DNA of 64,000 bases from Phreatobacter cathodiphilus (GTDB lineage Bacteria > Pseudomonadota > Alphaproteobacteria > Rhizobiales > Phreatobacteraceae), in assembly GCF_003008515.1 (NCBI RefSeq), contig NZ_CP027668.1, positions 4,257,001-4,321,000 of the forward strand, written 5' to 3'. This document shows, in pieces, positions 1 to 7,194 of the stretch. The position numbers were made by a program, and so were the translations under genes. The notes beneath the pieces were generated by a model, which saw only the letters and a list, made by a program, of their open reading frames with translations, was not told the DNA's origin and did no database searches. The first letter of the stretch is position 1, and each line of letters opens with the position of its first letter.

Positions 1-189
1 GACAGGCCGGGTCCCAAGACCCCGGCGGTGGACGGCGGTCCCGTCCGTCTCCCCAACCGGCATGTCCAGATCGACCACGACGTCATCCTGCCCGAGCCGC
101 GTCCCTCGGAGGAGCCGGACGCGATCCTTCCCGGAGACCGGGAGGGCGACGGGCGCGGGCCGCCCATTCCGATGCCCGTCCTCCCGTAA
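1..189 (+). CDS. C-terminal end of an unrecognised protein (partial)
   Basis: An open frame runs in from the left edge and stops at TAA. The 62 visible residues are rich in Pro, Asp, Arg and Gly (for example HDVILPEPRPSEEP) and show no motif I recognise. It is followed 15 bases later by a strong hairpin terminator, which supports a real gene end here. The function cannot be judged without the upstream part. Confidence 0.55.
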   Translation, partial: DRPGPKTPAVDGGPVRLPNRHVQIDHDVILPEPRPSEEPDAILPGDREGDGRGPPIPMPVLP

Positions 190-204
190 TCGCCTGGCAG
201 GCGG

Positions 205-237
205 AAAGGGGCCGCGACACCGTCGCGGCCCCTTCTT
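205..237. terminator. Intrinsic terminator between convergent genes
   Basis: A perfect 11-bp stem GGGGCCGCGAC/GTCGCGGCCCC with loop ACC is followed by TTCTT on the + strand and flanked by AAA on the other side. It lies between the end of the partial + gene and the stop of the - strand stress-protein gene, so it probably serves both. Confidence 0.8.
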
Positions 238-244
238 CATGGGC

Positions 245-736
245 TCAGCCCATCTTCACCTTGGCATTCTCGCCGAGGTCGGGGCGCCCGCCGGTCGCCG
301 CGGCGGCGGCCATCTTGATCATCGATACGACCCGGCCGGGACCCTTCCAGATTTCCGCCTCCCGGGGCGTCACCCGAACCAGCCGAATGGAAGGATCCTC
401 CGGGCTGTCCCACCAGGCCTTTGCGGCCATGGAAAACAGTTCGCGGATCTTGGCGCGGTCGTTGGAGATCGCCGCGAGCCCCGAGACCGACGCGTAGCGC
501 TCGCTCTTCGGATCGGAGAAGGCGAGGCAGACGTGGTGCTCCTTCTCCACCTCGTCATCCTTCCTCCCCTCGACGTCGGTGAGGAAATAGATCGCGCCCT
601 CCTCGGCCTTGACGTGGGCCGCCATCGGACGGGCGCGCATGCCGGAACCCTCCTCGCGCGCGGTGACGAGCATCCCGATCCGGACCGTTTCGATCAGGTC
701 GTAGACGTCCTGGGGGGTGGCGTGGGATTCTGACAT
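245..736 (-). CDS. Pyridoxamine 5'-phosphate oxidase-like general stress protein (FMN-binding split barrel)
   Basis: The 163-residue product resembles the general stress protein 26 / Pyrid_ox_like family, soluble split-barrel proteins that bind flavin or related cofactors. Family-like stretches are RPMAAHVKAEEGAIYFLTD near residue 38 and the C-terminal GRPDLGENAKVKMG. The start is an ATG preceded by AGGAGG. A near-match EcfG promoter (GGAAC-N17-CGTC) lies about 30 bases upstream, and the neighbours are stress genes, so induction in the general stress response is likely. Its substrate is unknown; family members are usually annotated from structure only. Confidence 0.85.
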   Translation of the reverse strand: MSESHATPQDVYDLIETVRIGMLVTAREEGSGMRARPMAAHVKAEEGAIYFLTDVEGRKDDEVEKEHHVCLAFSDPKSERYASVSGLAAISNDRAKIRELFSMAAKAWWDSPEDPSIRLVRVTPREAEIWKGPGRVVSMIKMAAAAATGGRPDLGENAKVKMG

Positions 737-768
737 CGGCAAGTCCTCCTGCGTTGAACGGTAAGGGG

Positions 769-794
769 GACGCACCGGACGGCCAGAAGGTTCC
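769..794 (-). promoter_or_regulatory. Near-match EcfG-type promoter of the general stress protein gene
   Basis: On the - strand it reads GGAAC, 17 bases, CGTC, one mismatch from the alphaproteobacterial general stress sigma factor consensus GGAAC-N16/17-CGTT. The -10 element is 33 bases from the ATG of the downstream gene. Confidence 0.5.
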
Positions 795-841
795 CGTCTG
801 CCCGCCCGCGCCCGGCTTCCGCTTTTTTCTGACGGGGCAAT

Positions 842-866
842 GGAACCGCCCCGCGGGCGAGGCGTT
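842..866 (+). promoter_or_regulatory. EcfG-type promoter of the HWE kinase gene
   Basis: A perfect GGAAC-N16-CGTT match. The predicted transcript would begin near position 874 and carry the AAGGA ribosome site and ATG at 903. It also argues against the in-frame ATG at 840, which lies upstream of the promoter. Confidence 0.75.
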
Positions 867-902
867 ACCCGAGGTCCACCCGCGTGTGCGCCAAGGAACT
901 TC

Positions 903-1946
903 ATGCTGGGAACCATCTCGCCGGCCGCCGACGAGGAAGACATCGCCGAACGACTCCGGCGCCGCGAGGCCGAGTTGGCGCGGGTCCAGCGGATCGGCCA
1001 GGTCGGCGGGCTCGAGGTCGACCTGACGGGCGGCATGTTCCGCAATCGGCGCTCGCCCGAATACCTCAGGCTGCACGGACTGCCCCCGACCCACACGCAC
1101 GAGACCCACGAGGCCTGGGTGGCCCGTATCCACCCCGAGGATCGTCAGAGGGTGGTGGACCATTTCCGTCGGACGGTGGAAGGCACCGATACCGACTATA
1201 CCGCCGAGTACCGCATCATCCGCCCGAGCGACGGCGTTACCCGCTGGATTCTCGCCAAGGCGGAGATCGAACGGGGGCCGGACGGCTCGCCCCTTCGCCT
1301 CGTCGGGGCCCATATCGACGTCACGGCGCGCCGGGTCGCGGAGGAGGAGAAGGAGCTGCTGGCCCGCGAACTCGCCCATCGCATCAAGAACGTCTTCGCC
1401 GTGGTCCAGGGCCTCATCATGCTCTCGGCCCGCAGCCAGCCGCAGCATCTCGGCTTCGCCCGTGACGTCGCCGACCGGGTGACGGCTCTCGCCCAGGCGA
1501 CGCAATATGTCGCCCCCGGCGGCATCCCTCGCACGGAAAAGGTAGATCTCCTCGCTTTCCTCCGCTCCCTCCTCGCCGCCTACCGCAACGGGGCCGGCGA
1601 CGCGGTGGCCTGCGAGGGCGACAGCGTGCAGATCGGACCCCGCGCCGCGACGACCATCGCTCTCGTGGTCCATGAACTCGCCACCAACGCCGTGAAATAC
1701 GGGGCCCTCTCCCATCCCGACGGACGCCTCACGGTGACGCTGATGCGCGGCCTCGACGGCTACGTCCTGTCGTGGCATGAGGCGTCAGGACGGCTGCTGA
1801 CGAGCGGGCCCGGCCATGCCGGCTTCGGCACCGACCTCATCCAGAAGGTGCTCGCGGCGCAGTTCCAGACCAGCCTCGAACTGACCTGGCTGCCCACCGG
1901 CCTCGATGCCCGCCTCGCCATCATGAACGAGCACCTCGCCCGCTAA
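903..1946 (+). CDS. Soluble PAS-HWE family sensor histidine kinase
   Basis: The 347-residue product has an N-terminal PAS_3-like domain (about residues 30-145, with EYRIIRPSDGVTRWILA and the PAC-like LRLVGAHIDVTARR), then a dimerisation/phosphoacceptor helix with H159 in LARELAHRIKNVF, then an ATPase domain with N262 in HELATNAVKYG and the family-defining W-x-E at W291-E293. There is no membrane segment or signal peptide, so it senses something in the cytoplasm. In alphaproteobacteria such kinases often phosphorylate PhyR, the anti-anti-sigma factor of the general stress response; that role is inferred from the perfect EcfG promoter in front. The ATG at 903 has AAGGA five bases upstream. No receiver or PhyR gene is in the window. 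Confidence 0.9.
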   Translation: MLGTISPAADEEDIAERLRRREAELARVQRIGQVGGLEVDLTGGMFRNRRSPEYLRLHGLPPTHTHETHEAWVARIHPEDRQRVVDHFRRTVEGTDTDYTAEYRIIRPSDGVTRWILAKAEIERGPDGSPLRLVGAHIDVTARRVAEEEKELLARELAHRIKNVFAVVQGLIMLSARSQPQHLGFARDVADRVTALAQATQYVAPGGIPRTEKVDLLAFLRSLLAAYRNGAGDAVACEGDSVQIGPRAATTIALVVHELATNAVKYGALSHPDGRLTVTLMRGLDGYVLSWHEASGRLLTSGPGHAGFGTDLIQKVLAAQFQTSLELTWLPTGLDARLAIMNEHLAR

Positions 1947-1962
1947 TCTCCGTTGGGGAAGG

Positions 1963-1984
1963 CCGGGCCGCCGAAGCGGCCCGG
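1963..1984. terminator. Hairpin between convergent genes, weak terminator candidate
   Basis: A 9-bp stem CCGGGCCGC/GCGGCCCGG closes a CGAA tetraloop between the kinase stop and the DUF892 stop. There is no T tract on either side, so termination efficiency is uncertain. Confidence 0.4.
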
Positions 1985-1990
1985 GCTCCG

Positions 1991-2497
1991 TCAGGCGGCC
2001 TTCTTGGCCTTGGCGCGCTCGTTGACGCCGGCATCGGCGAGCTTCGTCAGGTCCGCGTCGGTCTTCTCCTCCTCGGCGAGCGTCTTGGCGAAGAGGTCGG
2101 CGGCTTCCTTCATGCCGAGTTCCTCGGCCCAACGCTTCAGCGTGCCGTAGCGGGTCATCTCGTAATGCTCCACCGCCTGGGCCGACGAGATCAGGCCGGC
2201 GTCGAGGGCGGCAGTGCCCTTGAACTCGTCCATGATCTCCTCGCCCTCGGCGACGATGCCCTCGATGGCGTCGCAGGTCTTGCCGCGCGCCGGCTTGCCG
2301 AGGAGTTCGAAGACCTGCTGGAGGCGCTCGATCTGACCCTCGGTCTCGTCGCGATGCTTGCCGAAGGCCTCCTTCAGCTTGTCGGACTGCGCTGCACGCT
2401 GCATTTTCGGCAGCGTCTTCAGGATCTTGCGCTCCGCGTAGTAGATGTCCTTCAGGGTGTCCAGGAACAGGTCGTCCAGAGTCTTTTCCTTGGCCAT
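1991..2497 (-). CDS. DUF892 / YciE-YciF family ferritin-like protein
   Basis: The 168-residue helical protein opens with TLDDLFLDTLKDIYYAERKI, typical of DUF892. It keeps the Glu/His residues expected to line a ferritin-like di-metal site (YYAE near residue 22, KHRDETEGQ near 50, VEHYE near 110). The C-terminus is Lys/Ala-rich (ERAKAKKAA). Family members are small cytosolic four-helix proteins linked to osmotic and oxidative stress, but their biochemical activity is not established. The ATG has GAGGAGG upstream, and a perfect EcfG promoter lies about 85 bases before the start, so stress induction is well supported by sequence. Confidence 0.88.
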   Translation of the reverse strand: MAKEKTLDDLFLDTLKDIYYAERKILKTLPKMQRAAQSDKLKEAFGKHRDETEGQIERLQQVFELLGKPARGKTCDAIEGIVAEGEEIMDEFKGTAALDAGLISSAQAVEHYEMTRYGTLKRWAEELGMKEAADLFAKTLAEEEKTDADLTKLADAGVNERAKAKKAA

Positions 2498-2581
2498 GTG
2501 TCGTGCCTCCTCGAATGTCGGGATCGGCGGTCCAAGGCGATGCCGCCGGACCGTCACGCGGCGGGATGCCGTCGGGGTCCC

Positions 2582-2606
2582 AACGTGAAGCATGGCCGGA
2601 CGTTCC
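2582..2606 (-). promoter_or_regulatory. EcfG-type promoter of the DUF892 gene
   Basis: On the - strand it reads GGAAC, 16 bases, CGTT, a perfect match to the general stress sigma consensus. The implied 5' leader is about 75 bases. Confidence 0.72.
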
Positions 2607-2646
2607 TAGACGAGGGCGCGGTGAGCCACACCGGTGAGCAAGGGGG

Positions 2647-2671
2647 GGAACCCCACGGGGGTCCGCCGGTT
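2647..2671 (+). promoter_or_regulatory. Near-match EcfG-type promoter of the small membrane protein gene
   Basis: GGAAC-N16-GGTT lies 29 bases before the ATG at 2700, with one mismatch in the -10 element. It is back to back with the perfect EcfG promoter of the DUF892 gene. Confidence 0.5.
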
Positions 2672-2699
2672 GATGCCATGACCAAAGGAGGCTTTCCGC

Positions 2700-3044
2700 A
2701 TGTTCTCGTTCTTCGACACCCGTACCCCCACCCAGCGCTTCGCCGACGAGGCCATGGAACAGCTGTCCTCTCTCGCCCGCCGGATCGGCCGCGAGGGAAG
2801 TCACGTTCAGTCGGCCATCGAAGCGGCGCCTGACCACATCCGCAACGCCGCCCGCAGCCTCGACCGCATGGGCATCAACCCCCATGCCGCCGCGGTCGCC
2901 GGTCAGCAGGCGCTGCGGCACGTCGGCCGCCACCCCTCGGTGCTGGCGCCGCTGGTGATCGTCGGTGCGGCGGTCGCCCTCGGCTATTGGCTCGCCCAGC
3001 CGAGCCAGCCCGTCGCCGCGCCGCATGTGAAGCGCCAGAGCTGA
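2700..3044 (+). CDS. Small protein with one C-terminal membrane segment, unrecognised
   Basis: The 114-residue product has an amphipathic helical N-terminal part and one hydrophobic stretch (APLVIVGAAVALGYWLA, about residues 82-98) followed by a short tail ending KRQS. It probably sits in the inner membrane with a cytoplasmic N-terminus; this is inferred from the single segment. The start is well defined by AAAGGAGG. It lies among EcfG-controlled genes and has a near-match EcfG promoter, so a membrane-stress role is plausible but unproven. I do not recognise the family. Confidence 0.75.
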   Translation: MFSFFDTRTPTQRFADEAMEQLSSLARRIGREGSHVQSAIEAAPDHIRNAARSLDRMGINPHAAAVAGQQALRHVGRHPSVLAPLVIVGAAVALGYWLAQPSQPVAAPHVKRQS

Positions 3045-3066
3045 TCGATCGATCCACGCATGGACA

Positions 3067-3096
3067 AGCCGCCGGGCCCGCCCGGCGGCTTTCTTG
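3067..3096 (+). terminator. Intrinsic terminator of the small membrane protein gene
   Basis: Stem AGCCGCCGGG/CCCGGCGGCT with a 4-base loop, followed by TTCTT, lies 22 bases after the stop codon. Confidence 0.75.
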
Positions 3097-3120
3097 CGTC
3101 GTCACATCAACTCGGGCACG

Positions 3121-3154
3121 AAAAAGGGCGGCCCCGGAGGGCCGCCCTGTTTTT
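3121..3154. terminator. Bidirectional terminator
   Basis: AAAAAGGGCGGCC and GGCCGCCCTGTTTTT form a hairpin with A tract on one side and T tract on the other. It ends the DUF883-like gene on the - strand and backs up the + strand terminator. Confidence 0.8.
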
Positions 3155-3174
3155 AGCGAATGACCTGACGTCGG

Positions 3175-3390
3175 TCAGCGACGCATGCCGTAGAGAAAAC
3201 CGACGAAGGCGGCGATGGCGAGAGCCTGGAAGGGGCGCGAGGTGATCTCGTCGCGCAGCATCCTCTGCAGGTCGCCGGCGCGGTTCGCCATCACCTCGGT
3301 ATCCACCCCCGCCGCCTTGAGCTGTGTCTGGGCAGCGCTGGCGAAATCGGTCACGCTCGCGCCGGGGTTCATCGTCTTGCCGTCAGCCAT
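3175..3390 (-). CDS. DUF883-like (ElaB/YqjD type) small membrane-anchored protein
   Basis: The 71-residue product has a helical N-terminal part and ends in RPFQALAIAAFVGFLYGMRR, the single C-terminal transmembrane segment typical of DUF883 proteins such as ElaB and YqjD. Those are tail-anchored stress and stationary-phase proteins, some of which bind ribosomes. The assignment rests mainly on that tail because the protein is short. The ATG has GAGGAGG upstream, and a perfect EcfG promoter (N17 spacing) lies about 30 bases before it. Confidence 0.75.
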   Translation of the reverse strand: MADGKTMNPGASVTDFASAAQTQLKAAGVDTEVMANRAGDLQRMLRDEITSRPFQALAIAAFVGFLYGMRR

Positions 3391-3420
3391 AAGGGCCTCC
3401 TCGTGTTGCACTGACTGCGC

Positions 3421-3446
3421 AACGCGTGGCGGCTCCCCTTCGTTCC
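3421..3446 (-). promoter_or_regulatory. EcfG-type promoter of the DUF883-like gene
   Basis: On the - strand it reads GGAAC, 17 bases, CGTT, a perfect consensus match. The -10 element is 31 bases from the ATG. It overlaps the end of the adjacent amidase gene by a few intergenic bases only. Confidence 0.72.
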
Positions 3447-3448
3447 GC

Positions 3449-4921
3449 CTACAGTCCGGTGACGTGGTGGGTCGGCATGGCGCCGCCGTTCCACTGTCCG
3501 CCGAGCGCCCGCTCCACCTGCGCCGCCACCTGCAGCAGCAGCCCGTCGCCGCCCTGCCGCGTCTGCAGCTGGATGCCCATGGGCAGCCCGCCCGGCAGCC
3601 GGCCGAAGGGCATGGACAGGCCTGGAATGCCGCAGAGATTGGACAGCGGCGTATAGGCGAAGATCGCCCAGAGGTTGGCGAACCAGTCGTGGACGGAGGG
3701 GTTGTCGCTCACCGTCAGATATTCGCGCGTTCCGATCGGCGGCGTCGGCTTCGCCATGGTGGGGGTGAGAATCAGGTCGAAGGTCTCGAAGAAGGCGCCG
3801 AAGCCGCGCGACGCCGTGTTGAAGGCGAGCTGCATGCGGGTGCGCTCGGAGTAGGTCGCGTCGATCCCCGCCGCCCAGAGCCTGACGTTCATCGGCTCGA
3901 CCTTGTCCTCCGGCGGCTTCGTCAGGCCGCGCGGCTCCAGGAGCAGGGCGATGGTCTGGGCGAAATTGGTGATGTAGCAGGTCGTCTGCGCCTGGTAGGC
4001 GGCGGCGAAGTCGATGGCGGGCAGCGCCCACTCGACATGGTGGCCGAGGTCTTCGAGGAAACGCCCCGCCCGCTCCAGCTCGGCGACGATCTCCGGGCTG
4101 GCGCTGTACGGGCCCCACTGGTGCGACATGGCGATGCGCAGCTTTCCGGGATCGCGGCGGACGAGATCCACATAGGGCTCGTCGGCCGTCCAGTAGGGCA
4201 TGAACTCGCCTGGCGCGCCGCCGCGGCAGGCGTCGACGAAGGCGGCGGTGTCGCGCACGCTCCGCGTCAGGCAGCCCTGGGAGGAGACGACGCTCGAAAG
4301 GTCCGAGCCGCCCGGCGCGATGGAGAAGACGCCGCGCGAGGGCTTCAGGCCGACGAGGCCGTTGACCCCGGCGGGAATGCGGATGGAGCCGCCGCCGTCC
4401 GTGCCGTGCGAGATCGGCGTCGCCCCCGCCGCCACCATCGCCGCCGAGCCGGCGGAGGAGCCGCAGGTCGTGTAGTCCGTGTTCCACGGGTTGCGGGTGA
4501 CGCAGATCGTGTTCTCGGCCGAGCTGCAGACGCCGAATTCCGGCGTCGTCGAGCGGCCGATGATGTTGAGGCCTGCCTTGCGGATCTTGTCCGTGAGGTG
4601 GCTGTCGGCGGCCGCCCTGTTCCCCTGCATCAGGAGCGAGCCCATCTCCTGCAGCCGGCCCTTCAGGGTCGGGCCGAGATCCTTCATCAGGTAGGGCACG
4701 CCGGCGAAGACGCCGGTCGGGTCCATGCCGTCCCGCGTCGGGTCGGCGACCACGTCGTCGAAGATTTCCACCACGGCGTCGAGGGTCGGGTTGAGGGCGA
4801 CGACCGCGTCGCGCGTCTGCGCGGCGAGCTCGGCCGCGGTGATCTCGCCGGCCCGCACCCGTTCGGCCAGCGCGGTGGCGTCGTGACGGGCCCATTCGCT
4901 CCAGCTCATCGCGCGTGTCAT
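3449..4921 (-). CDS. Amidase signature family hydrolase
   Basis: The 490-residue protein carries the full amidase signature triad: K80 in VPYLMKDLG, cis-Ser S155 in TTCGSSAGSAA, and nucleophile S179 in GTDGGGSIRIPA. The 24-residue spacing between the two serines is the family norm. Such enzymes hydrolyse carboxamides in the cytoplasm; sequence alone does not give the substrate. It is unlikely to be GatA because no gatC or gatB is nearby and the C-terminal part differs from GatA. Two ATGs are possible; the upstream one (MTRAMSW) has a weak GAGAG site, the second (at 4909) has none. It is divergent from the GMC oxidoreductase gene across 278 bases in which I see no clear promoter. Confidence 0.88.
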   Translation of the reverse strand: MTRAMSWSEWARHDATALAERVRAGEITAAELAAQTRDAVVALNPTLDAVVEIFDDVVADPTRDGMDPTGVFAGVPYLMKDLGPTLKGRLQEMGSLLMQGNRAAADSHLTDKIRKAGLNIIGRSTTPEFGVCSSAENTICVTRNPWNTDYTTCGSSAGSAAMVAAGATPISHGTDGGGSIRIPAGVNGLVGLKPSRGVFSIAPGGSDLSSVVSSQGCLTRSVRDTAAFVDACRGGAPGEFMPYWTADEPYVDLVRRDPGKLRIAMSHQWGPYSASPEIVAELERAGRFLEDLGHHVEWALPAIDFAAAYQAQTTCYITNFAQTIALLLEPRGLTKPPEDKVEPMNVRLWAAGIDATYSERTRMQLAFNTASRGFGAFFETFDLILTPTMAKPTPPIGTREYLTVSDNPSVHDWFANLWAIFAYTPLSNLCGIPGLSMPFGRLPGGLPMGIQLQTRQGGDGLLLQVAAQVERALGGQWNGGAMPTHHVTGL

Positions 4922-5199
4922 GTCGGTCGCTCTCGTCGGTAGGGTGGAATACCTCTGCATCGTCGCTCCGCGCCGGCAGGACCACCGCGCCCTCCGCATG
5001 GGCGCAATGCGTTTCGCGCGGGAAGGCCGTCTTGGCGGCGCCTCCCGCCCGTATCGCGATGTTTCCGGCCGCTCCCGACGCGGTCCGGCCCGGACGCCGG
5101 GGGCCGGATCGCCCCGCCCGCGCCTGCCGCGGCGTCAGCCCTCTTGCCTTGCCGCCCGCGAGCCCGAAGGATGGCGAAAAAATCCGGGGAGGAAGCCTG

Positions 5200-6780
5200 T
5201 TGTCCGTCAAGCGTCTCGCGCCTGTCGACGTCGTCGTGGTCGGAGCCGGCCTCGGTGCCGCGGCCTTCACCCGCCACCTGGTCGAGGAAGCCCCGGCCCT
5301 CTCCGTCGTCGTGCTGGAGCGCGGCGGCTGGGTGGACCGCGCGGCGCTTCCGGCCTTCCGCGCCGATTTCCAGCGCGACGTCCTCGGCCCCTACGCCACC
5401 TCGCCCAACGTGCGTCTCGCCGCGGGCGGCATCGCCCCCTCCGCCGACTACGCCGTCGACGACAGCCAGTCCGACTTCAAGCCGCTGATGTGGAGCGGCG
5501 TCGGCGGCTCCACCATCAACTGGGCGGCGCATTTCCCCCGCTTCCACCCCTCCGACTTCCGCACCCGCAGCCTCGACGGCGTCGGTGACGACTGGCCCTT
5601 CACCTATGCCGACCTCGAGCCCTTCTACGACCTCAACGACGCGCGCTTCGGCATCGCGGGGCTGCCCGGCGATCCCGCCTATCCGCCGAAGCCGGCGCGC
5701 CCCATGCCGCCCATCGCCCTCGGGCGGCTCGGCATGACGGCGGCGCGCGGCTTCGACCGCCTCGGCTGGCACTGGTGGCCGGTGGATTCCGCCATCAACA
5801 GCCGCGAGCACGCCGGCCGTCCCGGCTGCAACCATTGCGGCCCCTGCCAGCAGGGCTGCGTCACCGGCGCCAAGGCCTCCACCGACATGACCCACTGGCC
5901 CGAGGCCATCGCCCGCGGCGTCGAGATGCGCACGGGCGCGGTGGTGCTGCAGGTGGAGATCGAGGCGGGGCGCGTCACCGGCGTTACCTACCGCACGGCG
6001 GAGGGCGATCTCTTCCAGCCGGCGGCGACGGTGGTGGTCGCCGGCAACGGCGTCGGCACGGCGCGCCTGCTGCTCGCCTCCGGCGTCACCTCGCCGGCGC
6101 TCGGCCGCAACCTCATGTATCACGGCGCCGGGTACGTCCGCGGCTTCTTCGCCGAGGATCTCGACGGTCCCGTCGGGCCCACCGGCTGCGCCATCTACAG
6201 CCACGAGTTCTACGAGACCGACCGCTCCCGCGGCTTCGTGCGTGGCGTCCATCTGCAGGCGACGCGCGAAAATCCGCTCGCCGTGCAGGCGGCCCGCCTG
6301 CCCCGGCCCTGGGGTGAGGAGGCCCATGCGGCGTTGCTGCGCGAGTTCCGGCATTCCATGGCCATCCTCGTCGTCAACGAGGACCTGCCCGAGCCGGAGA
6401 ACCACGTCGGCCTCACCGGCGAGACGGCGCCCGACGGCCTCCCCGGCGTGAAGGTCGTCTATCGCCTCTCCGACCATTCGCGCCGCGCGCTCGACTTCGG
6501 CCTCGACCGCGCCGAGGAGATGCTGCGCGCGGCCGGCGCCGTCGAGACGGTGCGCGTGCCGCTCGCCCCCTTCACCGGCTGGCACCTTCTCGGCACCGCG
6601 CGCATGGGCACCGACCCCGCCACCTCCGTCACCGACGGCAGCGGCCGCGTCCACGGCGTCAGCGGGCTTCTCGTCGCAGACGGCAGCCTCTTCACCACCT
6701 CGGCGGCGGTCAATCCCGGCTCCACCATCGGTGCGCTGGCGACCAAGGTCGCCGACGATTTCGCGAGGCTCGTCGCATGA
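5200..6780 (+). CDS. GMC-type FAD dehydrogenase with a 3Fe-4S-like cysteine motif
   Basis: The 526-residue product begins with an FAD-binding Rossmann motif (VVVVGAGLGAAA, residues 11-22) and ends with a GMC_oxred_C domain (GWHLLGTARMG and the terminal LFTTSAAVNPGSTIGA). The insert CNHCGPCQQGC places cysteines at 210, 213, 216 and 220; C210, C216 and C220 match the spacing of the 3Fe-4S ligands I recall for bacterial FAD-glucose dehydrogenase. It therefore probably oxidises an alcohol or sugar and passes electrons through the cluster. I chose a TTG start because GGGGAGGAAG sits six bases before it and no ATG or GTG near the Rossmann fold has a site. It overlaps the next gene by 4 bases, indicating a two-gene operon. 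No signal peptide is visible. Confidence 0.87.
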   Translation: MSVKRLAPVDVVVVGAGLGAAAFTRHLVEEAPALSVVVLERGGWVDRAALPAFRADFQRDVLGPYATSPNVRLAAGGIAPSADYAVDDSQSDFKPLMWSGVGGSTINWAAHFPRFHPSDFRTRSLDGVGDDWPFTYADLEPFYDLNDARFGIAGLPGDPAYPPKPARPMPPIALGRLGMTAARGFDRLGWHWWPVDSAINSREHAGRPGCNHCGPCQQGCVTGAKASTDMTHWPEAIARGVEMRTGAVVLQVEIEAGRVTGVTYRTAEGDLFQPAATVVVAGNGVGTARLLLASGVTSPALGRNLMYHGAGYVRGFFAEDLDGPVGPTGCAIYSHEFYETDRSRGFVRGVHLQATRENPLAVQAARLPRPWGEEAHAALLREFRHSMAILVVNEDLPEPENHVGLTGETAPDGLPGVKVVYRLSDHSRRALDFGLDRAEEMLRAAGAVETVRVPLAPFTGWHLLGTARMGTDPATSVTDGSGRVHGVSGLLVADGSLFTTSAAVNPGSTIGALATKVADDFARLVA

Positions 6781-7190
6781 CCGCGACCTTCGAAGACGCC
6801 GTTCTCGACACGCTCTTCCCCGGCCTCGGGGCGATCCCGCCGGCGAGCCGCGCCGGCCTCGACGTCGCCTCCGTGATGGCGCGCCACGGCGGCGTGCTGG
6901 ACGCGATCGCCGCCACCGCCGGCGGACGCGAGGCCTTCGCCGCGGCGGATCCCGGGCGGCGCGCGCATCTGCTCGCCGAGGCCGAGCGCGCCACGCCCGC
7001 GCCCGTCCAGGCGCTCGTCCTCGCCGTCTCGGCGCTCTATCACGCCAGCGCTCCCGTCGTGGAAGCCTATGGCTGGGTCTCCCGGCCGCCGCAGCCGCAG
7101 GGCTTCGCGGTCGGCGCGCCCGGCGACGAGGCCGAGGCGGACCGCATGCTGGAGCGGGTCAGGGCGCGGCGGCAGATCTGGCGCGGCTGA
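6777..7190 (+). CDS. Small helical partner of the GMC dehydrogenase, hypothetical
   Basis: The 137-residue protein starts in an ATGA overlap with the dehydrogenase stop, so the two are translationally coupled. It is Ala/Arg-rich and mostly helical, with YHASAPVVEAYGW near residues 89-101. By position and size it may be the counterpart of the small (gamma, subunit 3) chain found with gluconate and glucose dehydrogenases of this class, but unlike those it shows no Tat signal peptide. The role is inferred from context, not from sequence similarity I can see. Confidence 0.75.
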   Translation: MTATFEDAVLDTLFPGLGAIPPASRAGLDVASVMARHGGVLDAIAATAGGREAFAAADPGRRAHLLAEAERATPAPVQALVLAVSALYHASAPVVEAYGWVSRPPQPQGFAVGAPGDEAEADRMLERVRARRQIWRG

Positions 7191-7194
7191 GCCC

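Noticed and set aside
840-902. Upstream ATG that would extend the HWE kinase by 21 residues
   Set aside because: It precedes the perfect EcfG promoter box and lacks a ribosome site, whereas the ATG at 903 has AAGGA at good spacing.
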